64,000 nucleotides of DNA from Chamaecyparis obtusa (taxonomy: Eukaryota > Streptophyta > Pinopsida > Cupressales > Cupressaceae): NCBI GenBank assembly GCA_027943335.1, contig BSBK01006754.1, positions 834,001-898,000 of the forward strand. Reading direction: 5' to 3'. Positions 13,596 to 25,600 of this stretch are shown one piece after another (the first letter of the stretch is position 1; each line of letters opens with the position of its first letter). The notes beneath the pieces were generated by a model that saw only the letters and a program-made list of their open reading frames with translations, did no database searches and was not told where the DNA came from. Both the position numbers and the translations under genes were made by a program.

Positions 13596-13823
13596 TGTAA
13601 TGTCCCCAAATTCTAAACATAAAATCAAATCAAGAAGCAATTTAAAAACAGTTTAAATTTAAAATTTAAACTTATTTTATAAACAAACATACAAGATTGA
13701 TATCAGTTACCAAGGAGAACAAACATAGGTAATAATATGGTTAGACTGGTGATTGCAAAGGATGGTATAAAACGATTAAATTAGAGGAAGATGACATTTA
13801 TTAGAAGATTGTATCTATTAGTG
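13596..13823 (+). repeat. Gypsy-type LTR 5' fragment
   Basis: Begins TGTAATGTCCCCAAATT, the same terminal motif as the Chr-1 and F LTRs, and is cut after 228 bp by the NA-2 LTR beginning at 13824. I could not find its continuation with confidence beyond NA-2. Confidence 0.45.
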
Positions 13824-14404
13824 TGTTAGTGTGAAGGAACACTAAGAGGGGGGGGTGAATCAATGTTCTATAAATTCAAACCTTTAACAATCAGATTCGA
13901 ATGCTGATTAAATCAACTTTTGAACTTACAAACATGCAAGAACTTAAAGTATTAAGCCATCAAATCCACATAACACATCAAACACAAGCATTTTGCTCGT
14001 GGAAAACCCTGTTAGGGGAAAAACCATGGTGGGGATGAAACCCACAAAGATAATACTCTGCAAAATGAAGTCTTACATATAAATATAGGGATTGCTCATG
14101 CAATGAGACTCACTGGATAGAGCTCATTGCTCAAAACAAAAGACTTTGTGCTACAACCCTAAGGAAGACTCATTATCTTACAAAATGATCACTACAATGA
14201 TCTCAGATTGTTGAACTGTCAAAATAACATCTGCTAATGTCTGATTACAGTCCTGTGTAAGCATAAATGCCGATCAAATCCTGGAAACCAAGACTGACTG
14301 CCCTATTGCCCTTTTCTTCACACTCAGTATATCAGATCTCTGAATTCCGCATCAAATCTTTTCTACTTCGCAATGTGCTTCTATTTGACCATCAAAAACA
14401 TTCT
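13824..14404 (-). repeat. NA-2 3' LTR, segment 1
   Basis: TGTTAGTGTGAAGGAACACT is identical at the inner edge of the 5' LTR (38569). It runs co-linear with 38569 onward, including the C-tract (as G-run near 13846) and the GTGGAAAACCC module (13998-14031), until the solo LTR enters at ATTCT. Confidence 0.85.
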
Positions 14405-17104
14405 TGAAGAGCACACGATTATACTGAGAGGGGGGGGTGAATCAGTATAATAACAATTTTCAATTTAAAGACTTTTAATCAAAAATAACTTCAAATACTC
14501 AAATAAGCAATTATGCACATGAACACAATATTTATGTGGAAACCCAATATGGGAGAAAACCACAAAATAATTTTCTTTTATATAATATTGTTCTTTTACA
14601 ATGTTTTGTAGGCACCAACCCCTATGTTTATGAGCACCAACTCACTGGAAGCACCAACTCCCACACTTCGCAGGCACCGACCTACTGGAAGCACCAACTC
14701 CCTTGTCCGGATTCTGAGCACCAACTCCTCCTTTCCGGATTCTGAGCACCAACTCACTGATTTCAAAAACCTTCTTCCACCTTGATCCTGTTGCTTTATT
14801 CAACTGATGATGGACACAATCTGCTCTCTCTAAGTCAGCCAATATTTTTCTTCTTATTTTCAAATATATGTCATTATGACAGTATATTCATAGTATAAAA
14901 ATCTGAATATAAAAACATTAATTCTTCTCTCTTTTATACACTCACTGCTCTTCCTTTTATTCTTTCACATGCTGACTTGTTTCACTTTTCAAAATAAGAC
15001 TGAATATATATACATTCATATTGTTGAATGAAACATTATGTCCCTTTATTTTAAAAGTTATGACTTTTAAAAAGGTGTCTTTTATAAAGTATTATTAATT
15101 TAAAGTTAATATTATTAACTTTAACTTTCTTTTTAAACCAAACAATAATTAATTAAACTTCAATATATCAATTGCTGTAGAATTCCTTTGACCACTGCGA
15201 TAATATAGTCTTCAATAATTATTATTATCTTCGATAAAAACTTTAGTATACCTTATGTTCTTCATTCGTATAATGCATATATATAAACATTCTGATACAT
15301 ACGTTTGTATAAGTTTAAAAAAACGCTGCATATAATGTTGTCGTCTTTGACCTTCGTCTGCAATTGTTATTGATTTCGAAACTTATATGTCGACCTCTGT
15401 ATCATATCTATCTATAATATCTTTATGATATATATTCAACCGCTGCATACGTATGTGTAATCTCCATTGCTGTATAATTTCCAACCTTCGATAATGTCTC
15501 TGTATCGCTGTACCTTTATTGCTCTATGTATCTTCATCGTTGTATACACGGTGTATGTCTCTGTGGTTTGGTTTCATCGCTGATTACCGTTAATCACTGC
15601 CATATAGACATAATCACTCTTTATTGCTGCCGTCTATATTTGTCTTCAACACTGTTTCTTCTGTATGTAGTATACTGTATTCGTATGTCTTAAACATCCG
15701 ATATTCCACTGCCGAAGACCTTCATGCACGTATGTATTTCCTGTTTATAATATATGTATAATATATATCTGCTGACTATTCATCATACGTCTCATTCTAA
15801 TATTGATATTCTCTATTCTTCAACCGCTGTCATAAACATGTATGCTGTCTATTCTGTATACGTATACATGCTGTTCTATGTTTATTAAAAATGAAACCAT
15901 CTTGTATGCCGTCTCTGTTTGTCTTTGCTGTTTTCTTCATATACGTATGTAAATCTCTGTATTTTTGACAATACAGCTCACACATCTTTATGTAAATGAC
16001 TGTCTAATAAAGTCATTAAGTGCAGCTTTTATTTATTATTGCCATCGTTATTAAATATGAATCTAATCACTGCCTTTGTTATTGCTACATCAGTTGAGTT
16101 GGCATCTTCATGAATAAACTGATTCGTCTTCATTGCTATACATTGGTCTGAATATGCAATATGGTATTCTCTGTATGTATATGCTTCATGTATATACTTC
16201 ATGGTATAATTTCTTTTACCAAAGTAGCATTACCATCTATAGACAGAACTTTCAACTATGATTAGTGATAAAAATTGCTTAGAAATGTGATCTCTTACTA
16301 ATAATCGCTGACCTGCATTCTATTCTTTAATGTGGCTTAGACTAATACTTTACATTATTGTATACATGAATCATTCCTCATGGATTGCTGCTTATACATA
16401 GTGGTTCTGTATATTTCTTCTTATCATCAATGCCAATTCTGCTACTCTTGACACCACTGACAAAATTGTCTTAGAACATTGTCTTCTTACCTTAAGAAAA
16501 ATGATCACATCGTCTAATCCACAAATCTGCAAGCTAAAAGACATCACTTCTCCTTATTGTAGTGGATTGTTGTAGTCACTGCTTTTTAATGCTTAGCCGC
16601 TGCTTATTTACTGAATTACAGTCTTGTAGACTTCACGTTTCACATCAACAGTAAGACAGATATATTGAGTATATTAAGTCCTCATTATCTTCATTTATAA
16701 GGCAAGTAATATAATCATTTGAGTGCACTCATAGTTCACTATTCTCAATTGTTCTTCATATTAATTTTCTGCTCCCTTCATGCTTTATGCTGTTTGCCGC
16801 TGGGTAAGATCTTTCTCCAAACATTTCCTTGCTCAGCATTAATAAATCGTTCTCTCCAAAGCACTCCATAACTTCACGTTGGACTGATATAGTGACTGTG
16901 TAGAACTCATTTGGCCTTTTCACATAACTCATTTCTCTTTCTGTCTCTCTATCAACCTTCTTCAATTTATTTCTGATTATCTCTTCATATTATATCATAT
17001 ATCTCAGATATATCATATAATTCTGTCTAATGAATATAGATAAAGTGAACATATATTGTATCTACCCATGTCCTGAACTTTGACATCAATGACAATTTCC
17101 ATCA
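14405..17104 (-). mobile_element. Solo LTR, 2.7 kb, TSD ATTCT
   Basis: 2,700 bp between ATTCT copies at 14400-14404 and 17105-17109. The empty site is visible in the NA-2 5' LTR near 39285, which runs straight through. On the minus strand it starts TGATGGAAATTGTC and ends GTGCTCTTCA. It carries the C-tract near 14425-14445, the GTGGAAACCC...CCAC module (14535-14563) and a short tandem array of GAGCACCAACTC-like units (about 14611-14757). No coding region found; the middle is AT-rich with scattered CGCTGTAT motifs. Confidence 0.85.
14611..14757. repeat. Short tandem array in solo LTR
   Basis: About six degenerate units built on GAGCACCAACTC, spaced roughly 17-30 bp, sometimes with TTCCGGATTCT between them. 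Too irregular in spacer and unit to be a CRISPR. Confidence 0.6.
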
Positions 17105-17269
17105 ATTCTCTAATCTCATCCACAACTTAAACAAACCCTAATCAATTCATTATATAGGTTCGCATCAAAAGATTTGATCAAAACAAGTCGGCTAACCCTA
17201 AAACGTTCTTGGGAACAGTAAAACGTTTTGTCAAGTCTTCTACATCAAGAATTCATCATGTTTCCCTCC
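17105..17269 (-). repeat. NA-2 3' LTR, segment 2
   Basis: Co-linear with about 39285-39432 of the 5' LTR; ends at the CCTCC target site (17265-17269) of Tat-1. Confidence 0.8.
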
Positions 17270-20138
17270 TAATGGAGCCCTGATTTTAAAAAATCAGGGC
17301 ATCCATTTGATCACCATTTTATTTATCCCTTTTCTACGTTTTGAAATTTGTTAATCTTTTTCCTTAAAAACCAAGCTTTCATATTAAGTTAATTGCCATG
17401 CTGTAGATGATAATAATGTTTGTGGTATAGCTTTTTATGGTTTAATTATTTTATGATACATTCTATTCCTTCATATATTTTATGTTAATTGTACAGGATT
17501 TTCTATTGATAAGAATTATATTTGGACAATATCAATCTTAAGCAGTATTTTGAAGTGTCCGGATCAATCAGCGATCTTGGTTCAGTAGAGTATCTTGGAA
17601 TATATCCTTCTCAAATATTGAAAACAAATGTCATCTGCTCCATAATGCTAAAAGTTTCACATATGATGCTGTGCAACAACCTGCACACAAAGAATGACAA
17701 AACCAGGAGTTTATATTATTTGCATTTGAGGGAAGTATTTTCCATTATTATTGGAGCTATAAAATGAGTGAGGAATATAAAGAATATTTTAAATTTTAAA
17801 AATTATATTTGTTCCGTGCACATAAGATGCCTTAAACTGCAGAACAAGCGAATGTAAAAGATTACTATACTTAACGTTTTAAACTTTGTCTTCCACATAG
17901 GATGTGAATCATAAAGAAGAAGACCACACGGATCTAGAGTAAAGAGATTACAAACATGATGTGATCATCTTTAAGGAGCAGAGTATATGACATGAAAGAA
18001 GGAAAGCTACTTGATCAAATCGAAGAGCAATGGAAGATAAATCTGAATTGGTTGAGTGTTCCCACATGAGGCTAGAAGCAGTTTCTTCACCCACGAAGAT
18101 GGAAGTGTGATGTTTGGAAACTTGCGGGATGGACCGCATGAGAGATAATGTAGAACAAACATAATACACATAGGGAGATATAGTTGGCATCAACGACAGT
18201 GACAGAGACTCAAACGATACCTATCTATCGTTTCAAGCAATGAAACCTAAATATAATCTCTGACATACGATACTTTCTGTAGTTGCAAGACAATGATTAT
18301 AAATATATTATATCAGAGATTGATATAAGAAGGAAAGTCATGTAATGGAAATAAGAGTTCATAGATTAAGAAGCTCCACCATGTCTTATTGGCATCTCAA
18401 CCGCTCACGCCATTCACATGCCTGGAAAATCAAGTGTGCTTTGCCAAAGACCACAGTATATGAATGGACTATGATTGGAGAAGAATTTGGTGTCTGGAGA
18501 TACGCACAGAATGAAGTTACGATGATAAAAAGAGGACAAAAGAAGCAATCCCAAAATCAGGCGCCAAACTCAAGCATAGACGGCAGTGGTATAATTCCTG
18601 GAAGCACCGTAAAAAATTTGAGTTGTATCGGGCTTTTCATAATATGGATGAATTTCTTAAAATATTCAAGTTGTTTGTACTGAAGTGTCTATATAGAACA
18701 AGAGGAATATGTACCCGGTCAAAGTGAAGGAGCGACTGATTGTTAAGGCAACAATTGTCATTAAGCTAAACATCCCGGGTGGCATGATTCACTTTCAACA
18801 ACATGAGGCGGTTTGAGATTATGTTATAAATTTATCAGTTAGTTGTTTCAGACAAATTCATAGATATGTGGTGTTATGGGATAACTACTCTGAAGAGATA
18901 CGACGCTTCAGGACTGCAACATCTGCCTACCTCACTCACACCAAGTGTCTCTTGTTTTATGACAAATTATTCTATTTGTTTCCTTGAGTAAAGGTTCTAT
19001 TACAAACTAACAATATTAGTTAGTTGTTAAGAAAAGGTGTGATGCTTGGTAAAGCAACCGCATGCCTTTTTCTTTTAATATAAATATAAGATTGTAAAAT
19101 CAAATAGAGAGAGACGAACACAGCCCGTTAAAAAATTGATAAGAGCATTGATATATAATATTTTTATTTCTTAGCAGAGATATTAACTTTGAACAAAGCT
19201 TGTAAATTTGTCTGAGAGGCAACATATATTTTTTGCTGAGCGTTGATACAGATTTATCGGGTTGATCATCCCAGGAGCGTCCCCGATTTAATTTTGTTTT
19301 CAAGCATAATCTGTAAGAAAATTTTAATTTATTTGTGCAGACTAGAGTTGTTTATTTTATTCTTCAGTTGTGTCCTTTATTAGTATTTTAATAATTTCTA
19401 TAAATATTTTATTTTTCAGATAAGTGGATTAGATTAATATTGTATTTTAAAATTAATAAACGTAAATATTGTGACATATTTATTTGTTCTTTTATTTACG
19501 TCTGGTTTGTCTCCGTAAAGGAGTTAAAGTGCATCCTGGATTATTTTAAAATTGCATTAATATATTAATCTGTCGCATTTGAATTACTATTTTATTTATA
19601 GTTTAAATTTATTAAAATTTTATAAAGTTGTACGTTCAATTATTGAATATAGATTCTGTTTGCCCAATTAAATTAGACACTGGTCTTTATTTGTTGTTTT
19701 AATGTAGTTATTTATATGCTGGCAATTGTTTATATCTTGCTATTAATAAATATATTATATTCATTTATAATTACAAATTTATTTTAAAATTATTCATATA
19801 ATCATATAATTGTTTATTTTTGCAATACAGAGTTTGAAACGTTATAGAATAGTGTTGTTAAGCGATATATTATCGTTGTGTAAAGTTGAAAGTTTCCTAT
19901 CAATTTGCAATTCAGGATCGTTTCATTGCGTCGAAAAGTTATATTATTCTGCTATAAACATCCTGGGTTTGAGTGTGTCAATTCAGGAATAGGTGCACTC
20001 GCCTTGGCCTTGCAGAGCCAGAAGTGCAGGGAACCGACAGATTTATATCACTTGGTTCCGTCAAGTTGGCCACAACCGATAGGGCATTCAATTGGCAAGA
20101 TTTGAATAATTCCAATCTGTCGGTTTTGGGAACCAACA
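17270..20138 (+). repeat. Tat-1 5' LTR
   Basis: 2,869 bp, ends ...GGAACCAACA. The first bases are TAATGG where the 3' LTR has TGATGG, so the terminal TG has mutated to TA; the TSD fixes this edge. A near-perfect inverted repeat lies at 17277-17300. Small open frames inside (17522-17767, 18345-18683) recur in the other LTR but show no domain. Confidence 0.9.
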
Positions 20139-20160
20139 GATTGACGACTCTACTGGGGAA
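20139..20160 (+). other. Tat-1 primer-binding site (tRNA-Arg-like)
   Basis: GATTGACGACTCTACTGGGGA follows the LTR directly. It resembles the TGGCGACTCCRCTGGGG site that I recall for Tat/Ogre elements (complement of tRNA-Arg 3' end), with mismatches. Confidence 0.6.
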
Positions 20161-20590
20161 AAGTTGCAAATAAACTTTCTAAGTTTTTTGTTTTAGACCA
20201 GTATAGAGATTTATTTACTTTAAAATATCGTGGTGAGTTTTATAATTCAGATTTTATTCAGAATTGATATTTTAGTTTAGTATTCAATTCTTTTCCTTTT
20301 TATACATTTTAATTAGTTGATAATATTCAATTTTTTGAAAATTTTTAATTTTGCATAGAAGTAAATATTAATAATATAATTTAAAGTTTTTTAATTTTCA
20401 TGCAATAGCATTTTTTATGTAGATTAAAATTTTGATTTTGTTTCAGATTTATATACACAAAAATATAAAATCAGAATTTTTGGCATACACTCTGCTGGGA
20501 TAGAATCCAACATTTTTCATTTTTCCTTTTATTAAAAGGGTGGCGACTCTACACATTTGATTCAGTTATATTTTAGTATTTCATTTTGTT

Positions 20591-22621
20591 GTGAAAGTTT
20601 CTATGAACGGAAGGTCTTTGTTTAAAAAGGAAAACACCTACATGGAATTAAATCCTAAAAAGAATTTTAGTAAGGTTACAAATATGCCCGATATGGATTT
20701 CACTAGATATAAGAAATTTACGGCTAGAGAGGACACTAGCTATAATGAGGAGAATTGTCTTGCAAGTACAAACAACTTTGAGGATAATAGAAACCCCTTT
20801 GGATTTCAAGATGGTGAAGATCAGAATCCGGTAACAGATGTAGAAGAGGAAGTGGAGGAGTATGATGAAGAAGATGAAGCTGTTTTTAAAATGTTGACAA
20901 AGCTCTCTGAATATGGAGATAAGAATCCTAGGATTGCTAAAGCCTTTAAACGGTTCCCTAATGAAAAGTTAAAAATATTTGGGATAAGTAGAAATGAACT
21001 GAACTTATCTCCTAATAACAAGAATGATAAAGAAGAATCAAAAGAAAAGATTACACCAAACAGGGAGGGAGTACCTAAATATAATCCTCCGCATAAAAAG
21101 GATACAAATTTGATTTTCAACAATCATAATAATCCATTATTTGAGCAAGGAGATAGAGAAAGATGGTCAAGAAACAACAGTAGTAATGAAAGAGATGATC
21201 CACAAAGACAACCAAATAATGGAAGGAACTATGATCGAAGGTATCAGAACAATGGAAATTATTATAATGATGCTCAAAATTACCAGAGAGCAAATCACCA
21301 AAATACGCAAGGGCAAAATAGAAACTGTCACAATGCAGGCCCAAGAATGAGAGCTCCGATGGTAATAGAAAGATATAAACAGCTTGATTTTGATGGGATA
21401 AGAGGATATCCAAATCCGATTTCTAATGACCTAAGAACAACTATCCCAAAATTTTTTGGTAATGGAGTTGAATCTGCTGAGCAACATGTTATTAATTTGA
21501 AGAACACAGTTGAGGAATTAGAAGAGAATCATGAGGATATTTTCATGAAGCTTTTCGTGCAATCCTTAACAGAAGATGCAACAGAATGGTATAAAAGCCT
21601 TCCTGATAGATTTATAACCGGGTGGTGTAATTTTGTTGATCAGTTCCTAGAACAATTTGGGGACCACAATGATACATCTTTTGCTTCACATGAGTTAACA
21701 AGCATAAAGAAGAACATGAATGAGTCAGTCTCAGAATTCAACAAGAGATTCAACAAGGTGTTAAACAGAATTCCGAGAGATATTAGACCAGTGAATTCCT
21801 TCTTGATTGATTTTTATCTAAGTGCATTTGATAGTAAAACTCATTATGAGATAAGATCTCATAGGCCTAGTTCTTTATCACAAGCTTTTAAAGTAGCAAC
21901 AACAATAGAGAATGACAGAAAGGCGGCAGGCAGAATAAACAAGAGGGATGATGCAAAGTTATACAATCCTAAAGCCCCAAAGAAAGATGAGTTAAAAGAG
22001 ATCATGGATATGTTACAAGACTTAAAAGTTAAGCAAAGCAGAAATGAAAGGCCGCAATTTCAGAAGAGTGATAGACCTAGATTACAGGATATGCCCTATA
22101 ATACGAATTGGAAAGATGGAAAACCAGAAAGATCAAATCAAATTAGGGACACTCCTGATCCCTTAAAAAGGGTCAACTTAGTCGAGGATGGGCCATGGTG
22201 TGAATTTTGCAGATTACCTCATGCACTTGATTAATGTGTTGTTGCGCAATCCATTCTAGAAGAGGAAAGTCATGAGACGGAAAGGCAGCCTACCATAAAT
22301 GCATTGTCAACGGATCCTTTTTGGGGTGGGGATGATGAAGATTATTCCGACGGAGACAATATTACAGATTCATACTCAAGGAGGATAGATCAGCAACATC
22401 ATGAACAACAAGTGTTTTCTGATGAGGAAGAGATGCCTACTTTGAGAAGGTTAACCAACGAGGAAAAGAGGGCTTATACTGTTGCAGCAGTTGAGCAAGC
22501 AAAGCTCACGTATCAACGAAGGAAGAACAACAAGAATGCAGATCAAGGTACTCCTGCAGGGATATTTGCGAAAGTTCCACATCAAGAAGATGAATCAAGA
22601 AAAAGCCAACAATCAAAGTAA
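20591..22621 (+). pseudogene. gag: Tat-1 gag (one stop)
   Basis: Structural capsid/nucleocapsid precursor. Open from 20591 to 22234 (547 aa), then in the same frame to 22621 beyond one TAA (22232-22234). Residues about 1-230 are low-complexity, acidic then Asn/Arg-rich. A Retrotrans_gag-type helical domain follows at about 290-450 (conserved W-Y-K-S-L-P and F-L-E-Q-F). A Cys-rich motif C-E-F-C-R-L-P-H-A-L-D-stop-C lies at the end. The TAA falls inside this CX2CX3HX4C-like knuckle where CAA (Gln) would complete it, so it is a disabling mutation. The 105-aa tail (22304-22621) is acidic. Pol begins inside this tail in the +1 frame, fitting frameshift or splice expression. Confidence 0.85.
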
Positions 22622-25600
22622 GCAGATAGACACGTCGCAGCCTCCTGAGTTATCCAAGCCATTAAGTAAGTTACACTCTGGTAAGCAAGTTTCTGATTGT
22701 CATTCATTTATGAATCATGCATTATCTCAGGTAAAAATTTCTGTTCCACTAATGGAAATAATGAAATTCCCTAATTACAGGAAGCAGACTGTGAAGATTT
22801 TATCTAATGTAGAAGAATTAAAAGATGAAAAGAATGTAAATGAAAATAGTGAAACGCCTATTGTATACTTAGGAACTACATGGAATAAAAATCCCAATCA
22901 AGTTGATCCTTTCTATTTAACTTTGTTAATTAACAATAAGTTAATTAGAAATTGCATGATTGATTCAGGAGCAGCAGTTAATATTATGTTAGTTGATGTA
23001 ATGAAAGAAATTGGTTTAAAAGTTGATACACCTTATGGACAATGTTATGCAATGGATAATAGATCAGTTCCTATGGTTGGCATTATAAAAAATGTTGAAT
23101 TTAGATTTCCTGCTTATCCTAAAATTTCATATAGAACTGATATTACTGTAGTAGAAATTCCTGCAAATTATGGTATGTTGTTGTCTAGACAGTGGTCAAA
23201 TCTGGTCGGAGGGCATGTTCAATTGGATTTATCTTATGCCACCATACCAGTCGGTGGGAAAGAAATAAAAATCAAAAGAGAGCCAAGATATGCTTATTTG
23301 GTTGAGTTTAATCCCGATCCTGTCATAAATTTTTGCCATTCAGACATGGATAATTTTCAGGTCAGTGTTTCTAAACCCACTCTAAAGAATATTGATCCTA
23401 TTGAAATACATGTGCAGGAGAATAGAGAAGATATATGGCAAATGTATTTTGATGGAGCATGTAGTAAAGATGGTAACGGGGCTGGAGTAGTTTTGATATC
23501 CCCGTCAGGTAAAACTTTCAAGTATTCTTTTCTTCTTAATTTTGAATGCACTAATAATATTTTAGAATATGAAGCATTAATTATAGGACTAAATATTGCA
23601 AAAACGTACAGAATTAAAATGCTTTCTGTAATAGGAGATTCAGATTTGATTGTTTCTCAGATTAGGGGTAAATTTTCAGCTAGAAGTCCTAGGTTAAAAC
23701 AGTATAGAAATCATGTTTGGGATTTGATTGAATTTTATGATGCATTTTCCATCAAATGGGTAGAGAGGTCAAAAAATTTCCTTGCTGATTTAATGGCCAA
23801 TTTAGCCATCAGGCAGAATGAGTTCCCATTTGATGAGATTGTGCAAGTTGAAATGAAAAATAGACCCTCTATACTTGACAATGTTCAGAATTGGCAAATT
23901 TTTGAGGATGATAAGGATCTTCTTAGATTCTTGACTTGTGAAGAAGATTATGAGTATCAGAATATAGATTTGAATTGCCATGTAGAGATCCAAGATGGTA
24001 AAGAGGTTTTGTTTGACAAGGATGTTGTTCAACTTAAAACAAACAAGATACCTAAGGGTCTGATAGCATTAGAGAAAATCTTTGATGAACAAGAGAGTTT
24101 CAAACCTATTAAGTCAACAAAAGTTCAGGACGACATTGAGAAAATTAATCTTGGAACCGAGAATGCTCCTAGAGATGTGTTTATTGGGAAAAAATTATCT
24201 TCTAAGATAAGGACTGCGCTGATTTCCTTGTTGAGAAAGTATAGGCATGTTTTTGATTGGAATTATGACGAATTGAAAGCTTATAGAGAGGATTTGTTTC
24301 AACATGAAATACCTTTGAAGCCTAATGCAAAACCGTTTAGACAATGGCAAAGGCCTATTAATCCAACTTTAGCCCCTAAGATGAAAGAGGAATTGGTTAA
24401 GCTACGAGATGCAGGGATCATTAAGCCTATTAGACATTCTACATGGGTTTCTAATCTTGTTCCGGTTAGAAAGAAAAATGGCGACATTAGGTTGTGCGTT
24501 GATTTTAGAAATCTTAATGTATCATCCCTGAAGGACAACTATGCTTTACCAAACATGGAGATTCTGTTGCAAAAGGTGACTGGAAATGAGCTCCTATCCA
24601 TGATGGATGGATTTTCAGGGTACAACCAGGTCAAGGTCAAAGAGTCGGAACAGTATAAGACCGCATTCACTACACCTTGGGGAACTTATGTTTACGCCAG
24701 GATGCCTTTTGGTCTGACTAATGCAGGGGCTACTTTTCAGAGAGCTATGGATGTGGCTTTTGATGGTTTGATTGATTTTATTCTAGTTGTGTATCAAGAT
24801 GACCTTACGGCTTATTCCAAAAGGGAAGAAGACCATTGTCGACACTTAGAAAAGATTTTCAAAAGAGCGCTCGAATATGGAATATCTCTTAATCCGAAAA
24901 AATGTCATTTTGGGGTTACAGAAGGAAAGCTTATAGGGCATATTGTTTCTAAGGAGGGTGTTAGAATTGATCCTGAAAGGGTGATTGCTATCGATAACAT
25001 TCAAATACCCAAGACAGTGAAAGCTATTCAATCATTTTTTGGTCAGATCAATTTTGTGAGAAGGTTCGTTTCCAACTTTGCAGAGATTATTAAACCCATC
25101 GCTAAAATGTTAAAAAAGGGGGCCAAGATTGTATGGAATAATGAAGCCATAGAGGCATTTGCTGCAATAAAGAAAGCTATTAAAGAAGCTCCAGTGCTTA
25201 AGTCCCCGGATTTCAAGAAGCCTTTTCAAATTTTTTCCTTTGCATCTTATCACACTATAGCAGCAGTTATGCTTCAGAAGAATGAAGAAGGTCATGAACA
25301 ACCAATTGCATTTTTTAGCAAGTGTTTACAAGCAGCTGAACTCAACTATGATATTAATGAAAAGCAAGCTTATGCTCTTGTTAAGGCAGTTAAGTCTTTT
25401 AGGCCATATTTAGTTGGGGCAGAAGTAGTTGCATATGTGCCTAATGCTGCAGTTAAGGATATTTTCAGACAGTCTGAAACTACAGGGAGGAGATGCAGAT
25501 GGATAAATCAGATACAAGAATTCAACATTGATATTCAGATAACAAAGTTGGTAAGAGGACAGGGCTTAGCCAAACTTATGGTAGAATCGAATTTGGAAGC

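Noticed and set aside
12622..13616. Hydrophobic open frames as membrane proteins
   Set aside because: They are translations of pyrimidine-rich DNA, and one spans a solo LTR border.
14611..14757. CRISPR-like array
   Set aside because: Units are short, degenerate and irregularly spaced, inside a plant LTR.
17522..18683. Open frames conserved in both Tat-1 LTRs as LTR-encoded genes
   Set aside because: Conservation is expected because LTRs are ~99% identical; no domain or codon signal supports coding.
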